DNA of 59,897 nucleotides, taken from Myceligenerans pegani (GTDB taxonomy: Bacteria; Actinomycetota; Actinomycetes; Actinomycetales; Cellulomonadaceae). Position 1 is the stretch's first letter. Every line of letters starts with the position of its first letter. This document shows positions 18,359 to 27,078 of the stretch, in pieces. Made by a program: the position numbers and the translations under genes. A model generated the notes under the pieces. That model searched no databases, was not told where the DNA came from, and saw only the letters and a program-made list of their open reading frames with translations. The stretch is taken from NCBI RefSeq assembly GCF_014892515.1, contig NZ_JADBGR010000066.1, positions 1-59,897 of the forward strand, given 5' to 3'.

Positions 18359-19936
18359 TCAGCTGGTCACGAGATCACGCCGTCGCAGCCCCACGAGACC
18401 CGCGGCCGTCAGCCCGGCGGCGAGCAGCATCAACGCCAGCACCGTGCCTGCCGACGGCGGGCCGTAGAACGGCATCACGTGTGAGAACGGCGAGGTGACC
18501 AGGAAGGTCCAGCGGGGCCAGCCGAGGTGCTGGCCCAGTTCTCCGGTCAGCGCCACCGCGAACACCAGCCAGGGCAGCACCGCCGCGAGGCGTGGCACGA
18601 GACCGAACGCCGCCACTGCGACGCCGACCATCACCCACACGGCCGGGACCAGCACCATCGTGGTACGCAGCATGGTTCCGAGCTGCCCCGACCCGATACC
18701 GAATCCCAGGCCGATCACCAGCTCCAGCACCACCGGGACCGACGCCGCGACGAGCAGGTGCCCGCCCGCCCAGGCCAGCCGGGTCGTCGGCCGGGCGAGA
18801 ACCGTCTCCGCCAGTCCCGACCGCTCCTCACCCACCACGCGCAGCGCGGTGGCCATCGCGTAGATCGTCACGGGAAAGACCATCGTGAACACGATGTAGG
18901 CGAAGAAGGCGTCGGCCGGATCCCCCGTACCCATGGCGGCCGCCCACTCGGCCATGAGGTCGCTGGTGGCGTAGGACTCCATCGCCGCGGTGCCGCCGAA
19001 TCCGGACGGGATCGTGACGGCCGACAGCGCCGCCACCCACACCAGCAAAGCCGTGCGATGCTGCCGCCACGCCATGGCGATCGGGCCGCGCACCCACTCC
19101 TCGGCGCCGTCCGGTCCCGGCCGCGGCGCGACCACCGCCGCGGCGAGATCGCGCCGCGCCGACAGCCGGAACGCCACCACCACGAGCACCACGACCAGGA
19201 CCAGCACCAGGCCGAACGGCCACCAGCGCTCGTCGGCGAACGGGCGGGTGCGCTGCAGCCAGGCGTTGGGCACCGCCCAGACCGCCCGTGCCGCGGACCC
19301 TCCCGCCAGGTCGCCGATGCCACGGACGAAGTGCAGCGCGAAGAAGAGCAGGAACGCGCCCCAGGCCGCCAGGCGCGGGTTGGCCGTGACCTGCGCGGCC
19401 ACGGCCGCGAGTCCGGCGCCGATCGCCGCGGCGGCGCCGAGCACCAGGCCGAACACGACCGATCCGGTCACCGGCAGGCCCGCAGCCGCCATGGTCGCGG
19501 CCACCAGCACCGCCAGCAGCACGGCGGCGCCCAGCACCTCCGTCAGCGCCGCCGCGAGATGCGCGTGCCGGCCGACGACACCCGCGCGCGCGAGCTCGGT
19601 CCGCCCCGCCTGCTCCTCGGCGCGCGTGTGCCGCACCACGAGGAGACAGGCCCACAACGCGGCCAGCAGGGTCCCGCCCGCGACGCTCTCCTGCGCCACC
19701 AGTGCGGCGGCCGAGTCGCCGTAGGCAGGGCCCTGGAACAGCTTGAACATCGGGACGTCGGACATCACGGCGTCGTACCGGAGCCGACGTGCCGCCTCGT
19801 CCGGGTAGACCGTCGCGATCGACAGGGCTCGGCTCGTCGCCAGCGTCCACGTCCCCAGCAACCAGAGCGGCAGCACCCAGCGGTCGCGGTGCAGGATGTG
19901 CCGGAGAACCTGCCAGGTCCCGGCGAGATCAGCCAT
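18359..19936 (-). CDS. ABC-2 type exporter permease without adjacent ATPase
   Basis: From the ATG at 19936 (MADLAGTWQVLRHILHRDRW) the protein has 525 residues. It has about twelve membrane segments in two related halves (PLWLLGTWTLATSRALS and MAWRQHRTALLVWVAALSAV mark the half starts), like exporters of polyketide/tetronasin type. The start overlaps the end of the upstream tetR by 8 bases. Such permeases normally follow an ATP-binding subunit gene, but none lies beside it. The ATPase is either encoded elsewhere or lost. Confidence 0.82.
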   Translation of the reverse strand: MADLAGTWQVLRHILHRDRWVLPLWLLGTWTLATSRALSIATVYPDEAARRLRYDAVMSDVPMFKLFQGPAYGDSAAALVAQESVAGGTLLAALWACLLVVRHTRAEEQAGRTELARAGVVGRHAHLAAALTEVLGAAVLLAVLVAATMAAAGLPVTGSVVFGLVLGAAAAIGAGLAAVAAQVTANPRLAAWGAFLLFFALHFVRGIGDLAGGSAARAVWAVPNAWLQRTRPFADERWWPFGLVLVLVVVLVVVAFRLSARRDLAAAVVAPRPGPDGAEEWVRGPIAMAWRQHRTALLVWVAALSAVTIPSGFGGTAAMESYATSDLMAEWAAAMGTGDPADAFFAYIVFTMVFPVTIYAMATALRVVGEERSGLAETVLARPTTRLAWAGGHLLVAASVPVVLELVIGLGFGIGSGQLGTMLRTTMVLVPAVWVMVGVAVAAFGLVPRLAAVLPWLVFAVALTGELGQHLGWPRWTFLVTSPFSHVMPFYGPPSAGTVLALMLLAAGLTAAGLVGLRRRDLVTS

Positions 19937-20624
19937 CGCCGTCCTCCTTCCCGGCCGCCGTGTCGACGGCGGCGCGCACGCCCGCACCCTCGGCGGACGC
20001 CACGAACTCGCCCATGGCGCCGTAGAGGTCGAACATCGCGCGCGGAATCCGGCCCGCCCCGTCCGGCCCGAGCGTGTCCACGCCCATGCGCTCGGACAGC
20101 AGGCGGTACATGACGATCGTGGACAGATGCATGGCGGCCATCACGGCGGCGGCGTCCCGAGTGCGCGAAGCGCCGGGCACGAAGCGGTCCGGCCAGTGCG
20201 CGGCAAGCCACTCCTCGCCGATGCCCGCCCCCCGCTCGAACAGAGCGCGCGCGATCGGCTCGCCCTCCGCCATCGCGCGCGCGACGTACGGCAGCACCGC
20301 GCGGCCGTGGTTCATGAGCCCTGCCATGAAGTCCGGGTCCGTGAACTCGCCGTGCACCGCGCCGAGGGAGTCGAGATCGCCGAGCGTCCGCAGCACGTAC
20401 GCGTCGCACGCCTGCCTGAGGTCGTCCTTGGAACCGAAGTGGTGCTGCAGCAACCCGTGCGAGACCCCGGCGGCCTCGGCGATCTGTTTGACCGTTGCCC
20501 CTTTGAACCCGCGCTCGGCGAAGAGTGCGAGCGCGGCGTTGCGGATTCGGGCGCGGGCCGTCAGATCCGCCGGATCCACCTCGGACTCGCGGGCCGGAGA
20601 CGACGAACGCTCGACTGGATGCAT
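19929..20624 (-). CDS. TetR family regulator
   Basis: 231 residues. The helix-turn-helix is at about 25-70 (ARIRNAALALFAERGFKGATVKQIAEAAGVSHGLLQHHFGSKDDL), with a C-terminal effector domain containing a hydrophobic MHLSTIVMYRLLSERMG segment. It forms a two-gene operon with the downstream ABC-2 permease. Its start lies within a cluster of ACTGGA/TCCAGT half sites, so it is probably autoregulated. Confidence 0.88.
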   Translation of the reverse strand: MHPVERSSSPARESEVDPADLTARARIRNAALALFAERGFKGATVKQIAEAAGVSHGLLQHHFGSKDDLRQACDAYVLRTLGDLDSLGAVHGEFTDPDFMAGLMNHGRAVLPYVARAMAEGEPIARALFERGAGIGEEWLAAHWPDRFVPGASRTRDAAAVMAAMHLSTIVMYRLLSERMGVDTLGPDGAGRIPRAMFDLYGAMGEFVASAEGAGVRAAVDTAAGKEDGDG

Positions 20625-20651
20625 GTCCAGTATGCTATATGAACATCCAGT
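20614..20651. promoter_or_regulatory. Probable TetR autoregulatory sites
   Basis: ACTGGA (20614-20619) and TCCAGT (20626-20631) form an inverted repeat around the start codon. A third copy, ACATCCAGT, ends at 20651. The intervening TATGCTATATGAA is the AT-rich part expected of a promoter. Confidence 0.55.
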
Positions 20652-20700
20652 CGGAGGGCAAGGGCGCCGCGCGGCTCCTCCGGCTCCCTACGATGGGCCC

Positions 20701-21600
20701 ATGGCTGACACCCCCATCGCCGTCATCGGTCCCGGAGCGATCGGCGGCCTCGTCGCCGCCATGCTCCAGCAGGCCGGGCACGACGTCGTCGTGATCGCCC
20801 GCGACCGGACCGCCGCACAGATCGCGGAGCACGGCCTCGAGATCGAGACCGACCGATTCGGGACCTGGCACGCCCCGCTCCCCGCGACGACGGACGTCCC
20901 GCCCGGGGCGCGCGTCGTCGTGGCGGTCAAGGCGGAGGGAGTCGACGCCGCCGCGGAGCTGCTCGCCGACGCTCGCCCGATCGAGGTGCTCTCCCTGCTC
21001 AACGGCCTGGACCACCTCGACGTGCTGCGCTCCGCCCTGCCGGGCGCGCGCCTCGTCGGCGCCACCATCGCGGGCGAGACGCTCCGCACGGGCGCGGGAG
21101 AGGCCGGCCCGCCGCGGGTGCGGCACCGGGGCGACCTGCTGCGGGTGGTCGTGCCCGACGACGCCGTCGCGCTCGGCGTCGTCACCGCGCTGCGCGACAC
21201 GCCCATCGAGGTGGTCACCGGCGGGACGGACACCGAGGTGCTGTGGAAGAAGCTGCGCTTCCTCGCGCCGCTGGCCCTGCTGACCTCCGCCTGGGCGACG
21301 AGCATCGGGGACGCCCTGACGCACGACCCCGTGCTGACATCCGGTCTGCTCGCCGAGATCGCGGCCACCGCCACCGCGGAGGGCGTGCCCACCACCGGGG
21401 AGGAGCTGCGCGGCATCCTGGCCGGCTTCCCGGCGACGATGCGATCCTCGCTGCAGGCCGACATCGAGGCCGGCCGGGAGGGCGAGCTCGACGCCATCGG
21501 CGGCGCGGTCCGGCGCCGGGCCGCGGCCCACGGCATCGAGACCCCCGTCCTGGAGGACGTCATCGCCAGGATCGGCGTGCGGGTCCGCGACGTCGGCTGA
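20701..21600 (+). CDS. Ketopantoate reductase-like protein (PanE/ApbA family)
   Basis: 299 residues from the ATG at 20701. The NADP-binding loop GPGAIGG is at residues 10-16 and the family's helical C-terminal domain carries the catalytic-type lysine in EVLWKKLRF. In true 2-dehydropantoate reductases KL is followed by conserved Asn residues; here the stretch reads KLRFLAPLALLTS and lacks them. The substrate may therefore differ from ketopantoate. The neighbours give no pathway clue. The frame is open far upstream but that part crosses the TetR gene. Confidence 0.8.
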   Translation: MADTPIAVIGPGAIGGLVAAMLQQAGHDVVVIARDRTAAQIAEHGLEIETDRFGTWHAPLPATTDVPPGARVVVAVKAEGVDAAAELLADARPIEVLSLLNGLDHLDVLRSALPGARLVGATIAGETLRTGAGEAGPPRVRHRGDLLRVVVPDDAVALGVVTALRDTPIEVVTGGTDTEVLWKKLRFLAPLALLTSAWATSIGDALTHDPVLTSGLLAEIAATATAEGVPTTGEELRGILAGFPATMRSSLQADIEAGREGELDAIGGAVRRRAAAHGIETPVLEDVIARIGVRVRDVG

Positions 21601-21686
21601 GTCGCGAGAGGATCGCGGCCCCGCCCGAAACGTTTGGCGTCGTCGCGGATACCACACGAGCCGTCGTTATGGGGGTTTTCGCGCGC

Positions 21687-21692
21687 TAGTGT
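21687..21692 (+). promoter_or_regulatory. -10 element suggesting a leaderless message
   Basis: TAGTGT ends six bases before the GTG at 21699 and no Shine-Dalgarno sequence is present, so transcription would start at or next to the start codon. No convincing -35 element is visible. Confidence 0.4.
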
Positions 21693-21698
21693 TCAGCC

Positions 21699-22235
21699 GT
21701 GACGTCACCGGGAAGAGGAGCACTCCACGCGCTGCGGGCATTCCTGCTCGCCGGCGCGGTGGTCGGGCTCTCCCTGGTCTCTCACGTCCTGGCGGGCGGG
21801 GCGCACCCCGGCGCCGTGCCGCTGGTCGTCCTGACGGCGCTGACCGTCGTCGCGCTCCGGCCGCTCGCCCGGCGCGAGCTGGCGATGCCGGCCCTGCTCG
21901 GATCGCTCGGCGCCGGGCAGGTCGTGCTGCACGTCGCGTTCGAGCGCTGCGCCGTCCTCGCCGCGGGCCCGGGGCAGGCGCACCACCAGGACGCGCTGCC
22001 GACTCCCGGGATGGTCGTGGCCCACGCGACGGCGACGCTCGCGATCGCCGTCGTCCTGCGGCACGGCGAGGCGCTGCTGTGGCGGCTGTGGGCGTGGCTC
22101 ACGGGCCGCGGTGTTCCCGGCCAACCGCGCGTCGTGGTCGCCATCGCACCTCCGCCACGGGCAGAGCTTCCCGAGGCGCGCCCGATGTTCGTGGACCCGC
22201 TGGTCAGGGAGCGCGCGCCGCCTCTCGCGGCCTGA
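21699..22235 (+). CDS. Small membrane protein at the head of the copper gene group
   Basis: 178 residues with about four hydrophobic helices (ALRAFLLAGAVVGLSLVSHVLAGG, AVPLVVLTALTVVAL, LLGSLGAGQVVLHVAFERC, MVVAHATATLAIAVVL). Conserved-looking His residues lie in or near the membrane (SHVLAGGAH, QAHHQD, VVAHA), and the cytoplasmic tail is Pro/Arg-rich. I do not recognise a named family. It precedes the YcnI/CopCD genes on the same strand with a 115-base gap, so a role in copper handling is inferred from position and the membrane histidines. Confidence 0.7.
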   Translation: MTSPGRGALHALRAFLLAGAVVGLSLVSHVLAGGAHPGAVPLVVLTALTVVALRPLARRELAMPALLGSLGAGQVVLHVAFERCAVLAAGPGQAHHQDALPTPGMVVAHATATLAIAVVLRHGEALLWRLWAWLTGRGVPGQPRVVVAIAPPPRAELPEARPMFVDPLVRERAPPLAA

Positions 22236-22350
22236 CACCTCGACCACCCGACCGGACGTCGTCCGCGACGCCCGGCCCGGGACGTGCCGCGTGCCGCCGA
22301 ACGCGCCGCGAGACGCCCCGGACACCTCTTCCACGAACAGGACCATCACC

Positions 22351-23094
22351 ATGCGTAAGACCCTGCGCGCCCTCGGCGCGACCACCCTCGCCGCCGGGCT
22401 CGTCGTCGCCGGTACGACCACGGCCTCGGCCCACGTCGGCGTGACTCCCAGCACGACCGCCGCGGGCGCCTACTCCCTGCTCACCTTCGGCGTCCCGCAC
22501 GGGTGCGACGGCTCGGCCACCGAGACGGTCTCCATCCAGATGCCCGAGCAGATCATCACCGTGACGCCCAGCGTGAACCCGAACTGGGACGTCGAGAAGG
22601 TCATGGAGGAGCTCGACGAGCCGATCGACGACGGCCACGGCGGCGAGTACACCGAGCGGGTCGCGGAGGTCGTCTACACGGCGAAGACCCCGCTGCCCGA
22701 CGACCTGCGCGATGCCTTCGAGCTGTCGCTCAAGCTCCCGGAGGCGGTGGGCGAGACGCTCGTCTTCCCCGCCGTCCAGGAGTGCGAGGAGGGCGAGACC
22801 GCGTGGGTGCAGGTACCCGAGGAGGGTGAGAGCGCCGACGGGCTCGACTACCCCGCGCCGTCGTTCGTGCTCACGGCCGCCGAGGGCGACGGCCACGGCG
22901 ACGCGACGTCCGACGACATGTCCGAGGACGAGGCCGGGGCCGAGAACGTCGCCGCCTCCTCCGAGGCCGGCACGTCCGGTGCCTCCGGCGCCGCGGCCGG
23001 CACGCCCGCCCTCACCTGGGTCGCCCTCGTGCTCGGCGCCGGCGGCCTGGTGCTCGGCCTGCTGGCGTTCCTGCGGTCCCGCGCCCAGAGCTGA
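22351..23094 (+). CDS. ycnI: YcnI-like DUF1775 copper-binding protein
   Basis: 247 residues. The signal peptide ends ASA before His28 (mature HVGVTPS), followed by the DUF1775 domain (YSLLTFGVPHGCDGSATETVSIQMPEQI; NWDVEKV). After an acidic Ser/Ala linker comes a C-terminal anchor helix (LTWVALVLGAGGLVLGLLAFLRSR). B. subtilis YcnI binds Cu(II) through the mature N-terminal His. The predicted His1 and a conserved Trp (NWDVEKV) agree with that. It belongs with the CopC/CopD gene seven bases downstream. Confidence 0.9.
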   Translation: MRKTLRALGATTLAAGLVVAGTTTASAHVGVTPSTTAAGAYSLLTFGVPHGCDGSATETVSIQMPEQIITVTPSVNPNWDVEKVMEELDEPIDDGHGGEYTERVAEVVYTAKTPLPDDLRDAFELSLKLPEAVGETLVFPAVQECEEGETAWVQVPEEGESADGLDYPAPSFVLTAAEGDGHGDATSDDMSEDEAGAENVAASSEAGTSGASGAAAGTPALTWVALVLGAGGLVLGLLAFLRSRAQS

Positions 23095-23101
23095 GGCCAC
23101 G

Positions 23102-24811
23102 ATGCCCCGCCCCAGGTCCTGGTGCCGGGCGCCGGCGGCTCTCGTCGGCACCGTGGCCGGGCTGCTCGCGATCCTCGCGGGCGGCCCGGCCGCGGCCCAC
23201 GCCGTGCTCGTCGGTACGGACCCGCAGGACGGCGCGGTCCTGGACGTCCCGCCCGACGAGGTGACGATCACCTTCAACGAACCCGTCCAGGTGGTCGCCG
23301 AGAGCACCACCGTGCTCGCCGCGGACGGCTCGCCCGTCGCCGCGACGGCCACCGCCGTCGACCACACCGTCGTGATCACCCCCGACGTGCCGCTGGACGC
23401 CGGCACCTATGTCGTGAGCTGGCGCGTCATCTCCCTCGACACCCACCCCGTGGCCGGCGCCTTCTCGTTCTCCGTCGGCGCGCCCAGCGACACGAGCGTC
23501 GACGTCCAGGTCCCCGAGCCGACGACGGCGCTCGTCGCCGCCCGGGCGATCGACCAGGCCGCCGTGTACGCCGGGACGTTCCTGGTCGCCGGACTCGTCG
23601 TGTTCGAGCTGCTCGTGCTGCACGTGACGCCCGGCGCCGCCCCGGTGCTCCGCCGCCGGATCCAGCGGGTCCGCGGATCCGCGCTGGCGGTCGCGGGAGT
23701 GGCTCTCGCCGCGGCGGTGCCCCTCACCGCGGCCTGGCAGGCCGGGGGTGGGCTCGACGCCGTCGCCGATCCCGCGACCTGGGTCGCGGGCATCACGTCC
23801 GACACCGCCGTCGCCGGCGCGCTCGGCCTGGCCGGCCTGATCGTCGCGACGCTCGCCGCACCCCGGGCCGGGCGGGAGACCCGCGCCGCGTGGCCCGCGG
23901 GCCTCGCCCTCGGCGCGTCGGTCCTCGCGCTCGGAGCGCTCCTGCTGGTCGGGCACACCCGGACCTTCGGTCCCACCTGGCTCGTCCTGACCTCCGACGT
24001 CCTGCACGTCTCGGCGGGCGCGGCGTGGCTCGGCGGCGTCGTCGGGCTCGCGCTCGTCCTCGCGCCGTCGGCCGGCCTGGAACCACGCCGCGCCGCGGTG
24101 ACCGTCGCGCGGTTCTCCGCGCTCGGCGCGTGGCTCGTCCTGGCGCTGGCGCTGACCGGGGTGACGCTCGGCTGGCGCATCCTCGGCACGGTCGACGCCC
24201 TGGTGAACACGTCCTACGGGCAGACCTTGCTGGTCAAGGCCGGGCTCGCGCTGTGCGTCGTCGCGATCGCCGCGTGGAACAGGTACCGGCTCGTGCCGGC
24301 GGCCGCCGTCGCCGAGCGGGGGCCTGCCGCCGCGGGTTCACCCGGCGGGGTGGCGCGGCGCCGGCTCGGCCGCACCGTGGCCGCCGAGGCGGCGATACTC
24401 GGACTCGTCCTGGCCGCCACGGGTGTCCTGGTCTCGAACAGCCCCGTCACCGCGGCCTCCGCGGGCGCCGAGGACGCGGCACCGGAGGCGGTCGACGTGA
24501 CGGAGGAACTCGGCGAGGGCACGCTCCAGGCGCGCGTCACTCCCGGGAGGGTCGGCGTCAACTCCCTGGAGGTCGTGCTCCTGAACCCGGACGGCGCGCC
24601 GGTCGAGCCCGTCGCGCCTCCCGAGCTGACCACCACGCTCGCCGATCCGGCCATCGGACCGTTCACCCATCCGCTCACCGAGACCGGGCCCGGCACGTAC
24701 GAGGCCACCCTCGACCTGACGATGCCCGGGAGCTGGACCGTCACGCTGAGCGTGCGGACCTCGAAGTACGAGAACCCGATCGTGGACATCCCTGTCGAGG
24801 TGACATCGTGA
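23102..24811 (+). CDS. CopC-CopD fusion copper protein (YcnJ-like)
   Basis: 569 residues. After the signal peptide (cleavage before His33, mature HAVLVGTDPQDG) comes a CopC beta-barrel domain with the second ligand in DTHPVAGAFSFSVG. A CopD domain of eight or so membrane helices follows (about 150-480; VLHVSAGAAWLGGVVGLALVL is the family signature). A last extracellular domain (about 490-569, LEVVLLNPDGAPVEP, YEATLDLTMPGSWTV) resembles the YtkA-like fold. It should bind copper outside the cell and move it across the membrane. The stop overlaps the next GTG. Confidence 0.9.
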   Translation: MPRPRSWCRAPAALVGTVAGLLAILAGGPAAAHAVLVGTDPQDGAVLDVPPDEVTITFNEPVQVVAESTTVLAADGSPVAATATAVDHTVVITPDVPLDAGTYVVSWRVISLDTHPVAGAFSFSVGAPSDTSVDVQVPEPTTALVAARAIDQAAVYAGTFLVAGLVVFELLVLHVTPGAAPVLRRRIQRVRGSALAVAGVALAAAVPLTAAWQAGGGLDAVADPATWVAGITSDTAVAGALGLAGLIVATLAAPRAGRETRAAWPAGLALGASVLALGALLLVGHTRTFGPTWLVLTSDVLHVSAGAAWLGGVVGLALVLAPSAGLEPRRAAVTVARFSALGAWLVLALALTGVTLGWRILGTVDALVNTSYGQTLLVKAGLALCVVAIAAWNRYRLVPAAAVAERGPAAAGSPGGVARRRLGRTVAAEAAILGLVLAATGVLVSNSPVTAASAGAEDAAPEAVDVTEELGEGTLQARVTPGRVGVNSLEVVLLNPDGAPVEPVAPPELTTTLADPAIGPFTHPLTETGPGTYEATLDLTMPGSWTVTLSVRTSKYENPIVDIPVEVTS

Positions 24812-25452
24812 GAACTGCCCCCGCCAGCCGCCGCACCCGCTCCGGCCCGCCGCGGGTCGGAGCCCGGGGCCTGCTGTCCGTGCTCGCCGCCGGAGTCCTG
24901 TGCCTGCTGCCCGCCGCACCCGCCGCGGCGCACGTCCTGATCGAGACCGTCGAGCCGAACGGCGACGGCACCACGACCCTCACGTTCACGTTCGACCACG
25001 GCTGCGAGGGGGAGCCCACGCACATGCTGCACGTCACCATGCCCGACGGCGTCGAGGCCCTCGCGGCCGATCAGCCCGGCGGCTGGACCGCCGACGTCGG
25101 ACCCGGATACGTGCACTGGCAGGGCGATCCGGTGCCCGACGGCGACCGGGCCGAGTTCACGCTCGACGTGCGGGTGACGGGCACGGTGGGCCAGTCGTTC
25201 TCCTTCCCGACCGAGCAGGGGTGCCCGTCGGGCGCCGCCTACGAGTGGACCGACACCGACCCCACGGCCGCCCACCCGGCGCCGACCTTCGTCGCGACCG
25301 CGGCGACGCTCGCCGACACCCCGGCCCCCGCCGCGACCGACCCCGCCGGCACCTCTCAGGTCGGCACGCTCCCGCTGATCGCCGGCATCGTCGCCACCGC
25401 CGTGGCGGCCGGGGCAGGCGGCGGCTGGGCCGCCCGCCGCCGGATCTCCTGA
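24808..25452 (+). CDS. Second DUF1775 (YcnI-like) protein
   Basis: 214 residues from the GTG at 24808, which overlaps the CopCD stop (GTGA). The signal peptide is cleaved before His42 (mature HVLIETVEP), the DUF1775-like domain carries TFTFDHGCEGEPTHMLHVTMP, and a C-terminal membrane anchor ends in WAARRRIS. Together with the first YcnI it brackets the copper transporter. Sequence outside the shared motifs is divergent, so this is an older duplication or a separate subfamily. Confidence 0.85.
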   Translation: MRTAPASRRTRSGPPRVGARGLLSVLAAGVLCLLPAAPAAAHVLIETVEPNGDGTTTLTFTFDHGCEGEPTHMLHVTMPDGVEALAADQPGGWTADVGPGYVHWQGDPVPDGDRAEFTLDVRVTGTVGQSFSFPTEQGCPSGAAYEWTDTDPTAAHPAPTFVATAATLADTPAPAATDPAGTSQVGTLPLIAGIVATAVAAGAGGGWAARRRIS

Positions 25453-25477
25453 CGCCGCGGCCGGTCACGCACCCCAC

Positions 25478-25960
25478 TCAGCTCCCCCGGGTGCGTTCGT
25501 AGTGGCGGCGGGCCTTCATGCGGTTGCCGCAGAGTGCCATTGAGCACCATCGCGCCCGGTTCGGCCTGCTGTGGTCGAGCAGGAACCGGGCGCACTCGTC
25601 GTTGGCGCACGGGCGGAGGCGGCCGGGGCTGTGCCGCCGCACCTCGTCCCAGGCCAGCACGGCGCGGACCGCCGGGCGCCGCGCGTCCTCCACCTCGACC
25701 GCCCATTCCACCCCGTCGCCGGCGACGGCGGGCCGCCGGCGGACCCCGTCGAGCAAGGGCGCCAGCGTGTCGACCGGGGCCTCGCCACGCACGAGGGCCT
25801 GCAGGACGCCGCGCGCCTCGCGGGTGGCGCGGAGCTCCGCGCCGGAGCCCGTGCCGTCGTGGGCCCGCAGCCACGCGACGGTCAGCAGGTCCTGCCGGGT
25901 GCCGTTCACGACGGGGGTGCTGTTGAGCAGGTCGAGCAGGAACTCTTCGTCGGCCACCAC
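25478..25960 (-). CDS. CGNR zinc-finger DNA-binding protein
   Basis: 160 residues: an N-terminal ABATE-type domain (EFLLDLLNSTPVVNG) and a C-terminal zinc finger CANDECARFLLDHSR...WCSMALCGNRMKARRHYER, giving the family its CGNR name. These are probable transcription regulators. Two adjacent GTG codons could start it (25960 or 25957). It diverges from an alpha/beta hydrolase gene through an AT-richer 84-base gap with TTCTAAC/GTTAGAA repeats and probably controls it. Confidence 0.88.
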   Translation of the reverse strand: MVADEEFLLDLLNSTPVVNGTRQDLLTVAWLRAHDGTGSGAELRATREARGVLQALVRGEAPVDTLAPLLDGVRRRPAVAGDGVEWAVEVEDARRPAVRAVLAWDEVRRHSPGRLRPCANDECARFLLDHSRPNRARWCSMALCGNRMKARRHYERTRGS

Positions 25961-26044
25961 GTTCTAACCCCCAAACTCCGCTTGACAGGTTACACCCTCG
26001 ACTGATTCCGTTCTAACCGGTACAACTAGTCAAGGGAGTTAGAA
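25961..26044. promoter_or_regulatory. Divergent promoter with TTCTAAC/GTTAGAA repeats
   Basis: GTTCTAAC occurs at the CGNR start (25961) and again near 26011, and the inverted GTTAGAA lies just before the hydrolase ATG. TTGACA at about 25983 could be a -35 element. The repeated motif is a candidate CGNR protein binding site. Confidence 0.5.
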
Positions 26045-26953
26045 ATGAGCCTCGTCCACCACCGCTACGCCACCGTCCAGGGCCACCGGCTCTTCTACCG
26101 GGAGGCCGGCCCGGCGGACGCGCCGGTCGTCCTGCTGCTGCACGGATTCCCGACCAGCTCGTTCATGTTCCGCGAGCTGATCCCGCGGCTCGCCGGGCGG
26201 TACCGCGTCGTCGCCCCGGACCATCTCGGGTTCGGCCTGTCCGACGCGCCCTCGGTCCGCGAGTTCGGCTACACGTTCGACGCACTCGCCGACCTCACCC
26301 AGGGCCTGCTCGCGGAGCTCGGCGTCTCCCGGTTCGCCGTCTACGTCCAGGACTACGGCGCCCCGGTCGGCTGGCGGCTCGCCCTGCGCGACCCGGGCGC
26401 CGTGACCGCGATCGTCACCCAGAACGGCAACGGCTACGAGGAGGGTTTCGTCGAGGAGTTCTGGCGCCCGGTGCGGGCGCACTGGCGGGAGCGGACGGCC
26501 GAGACCGAGGCCGAGGTCCGCGGCGCGCTGACCCTGGACGCCATCCGCTGGCAGTACCTGCACGGCGTGCCGGACGAGACGCTGGTCAGCCCCGACACCT
26601 GGCACCACGACCACGCGCTGGTGTCCCGCCCGGGCAACAACGAGGTCCAGGTCGCGCTGTTCGGTGACTACGCCACCAACCCGCCGCTCTACCCGCGCCT
26701 GCACGAGTACCTGCGCGACAGCCGCGTACCGGTCCTGGCGGTGTGGGGCCGCCACGACGAGATCTTCGGGCCGGCCGGCGCGGAGGCGTTCGCGCGGGAC
26801 GCCGACGACGCGGAGATCCACCTGCTCGACGGCGGCCACTTCCTGCTGGAGACCGCCGTGGACGAGGTCGCGGGACTGATGCGGGACTTCCTCGACCGCA
26901 GGCTGGGCGTCCCGGCCGGGGCGGCGCGACAGGGAGCGTCCGCGACCGGGTGA
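26045..26953 (+). CDS. Alpha/beta hydrolase (epoxide hydrolase/haloalkane dehalogenase-like)
   Basis: 302 residues with the oxyanion-hole motif HGFPTS (33-38), nucleophile elbow VQDYGAP (Asp103) and C-terminal GGHFLLE with the catalytic His. An Asp nucleophile is the mark of epoxide hydrolases and haloalkane dehalogenases, as opposed to esterases. The cap domain holds FWRPVRAHWRER. The substrate is unknown. The start has GGGAG seven bases upstream. The divergent CGNR gene is its likely regulator. Confidence 0.87.
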   Translation: MSLVHHRYATVQGHRLFYREAGPADAPVVLLLHGFPTSSFMFRELIPRLAGRYRVVAPDHLGFGLSDAPSVREFGYTFDALADLTQGLLAELGVSRFAVYVQDYGAPVGWRLALRDPGAVTAIVTQNGNGYEEGFVEEFWRPVRAHWRERTAETEAEVRGALTLDAIRWQYLHGVPDETLVSPDTWHHDHALVSRPGNNEVQVALFGDYATNPPLYPRLHEYLRDSRVPVLAVWGRHDEIFGPAGAEAFARDADDAEIHLLDGGHFLLETAVDEVAGLMRDFLDRRLGVPAGAARQGASATG

Positions 26954-27078
26954 CGCCGCGGCCCCGGGCGTGGTACCAGCGGGGTACGCAGGTGTCATCG
27001 CCAGGACGATTCGCGAGGGCGCCTCCTCGGTGAGAGTGGATCACCCAAGGATCTTCGGCTCACGAGAGAGGCGCCCCC

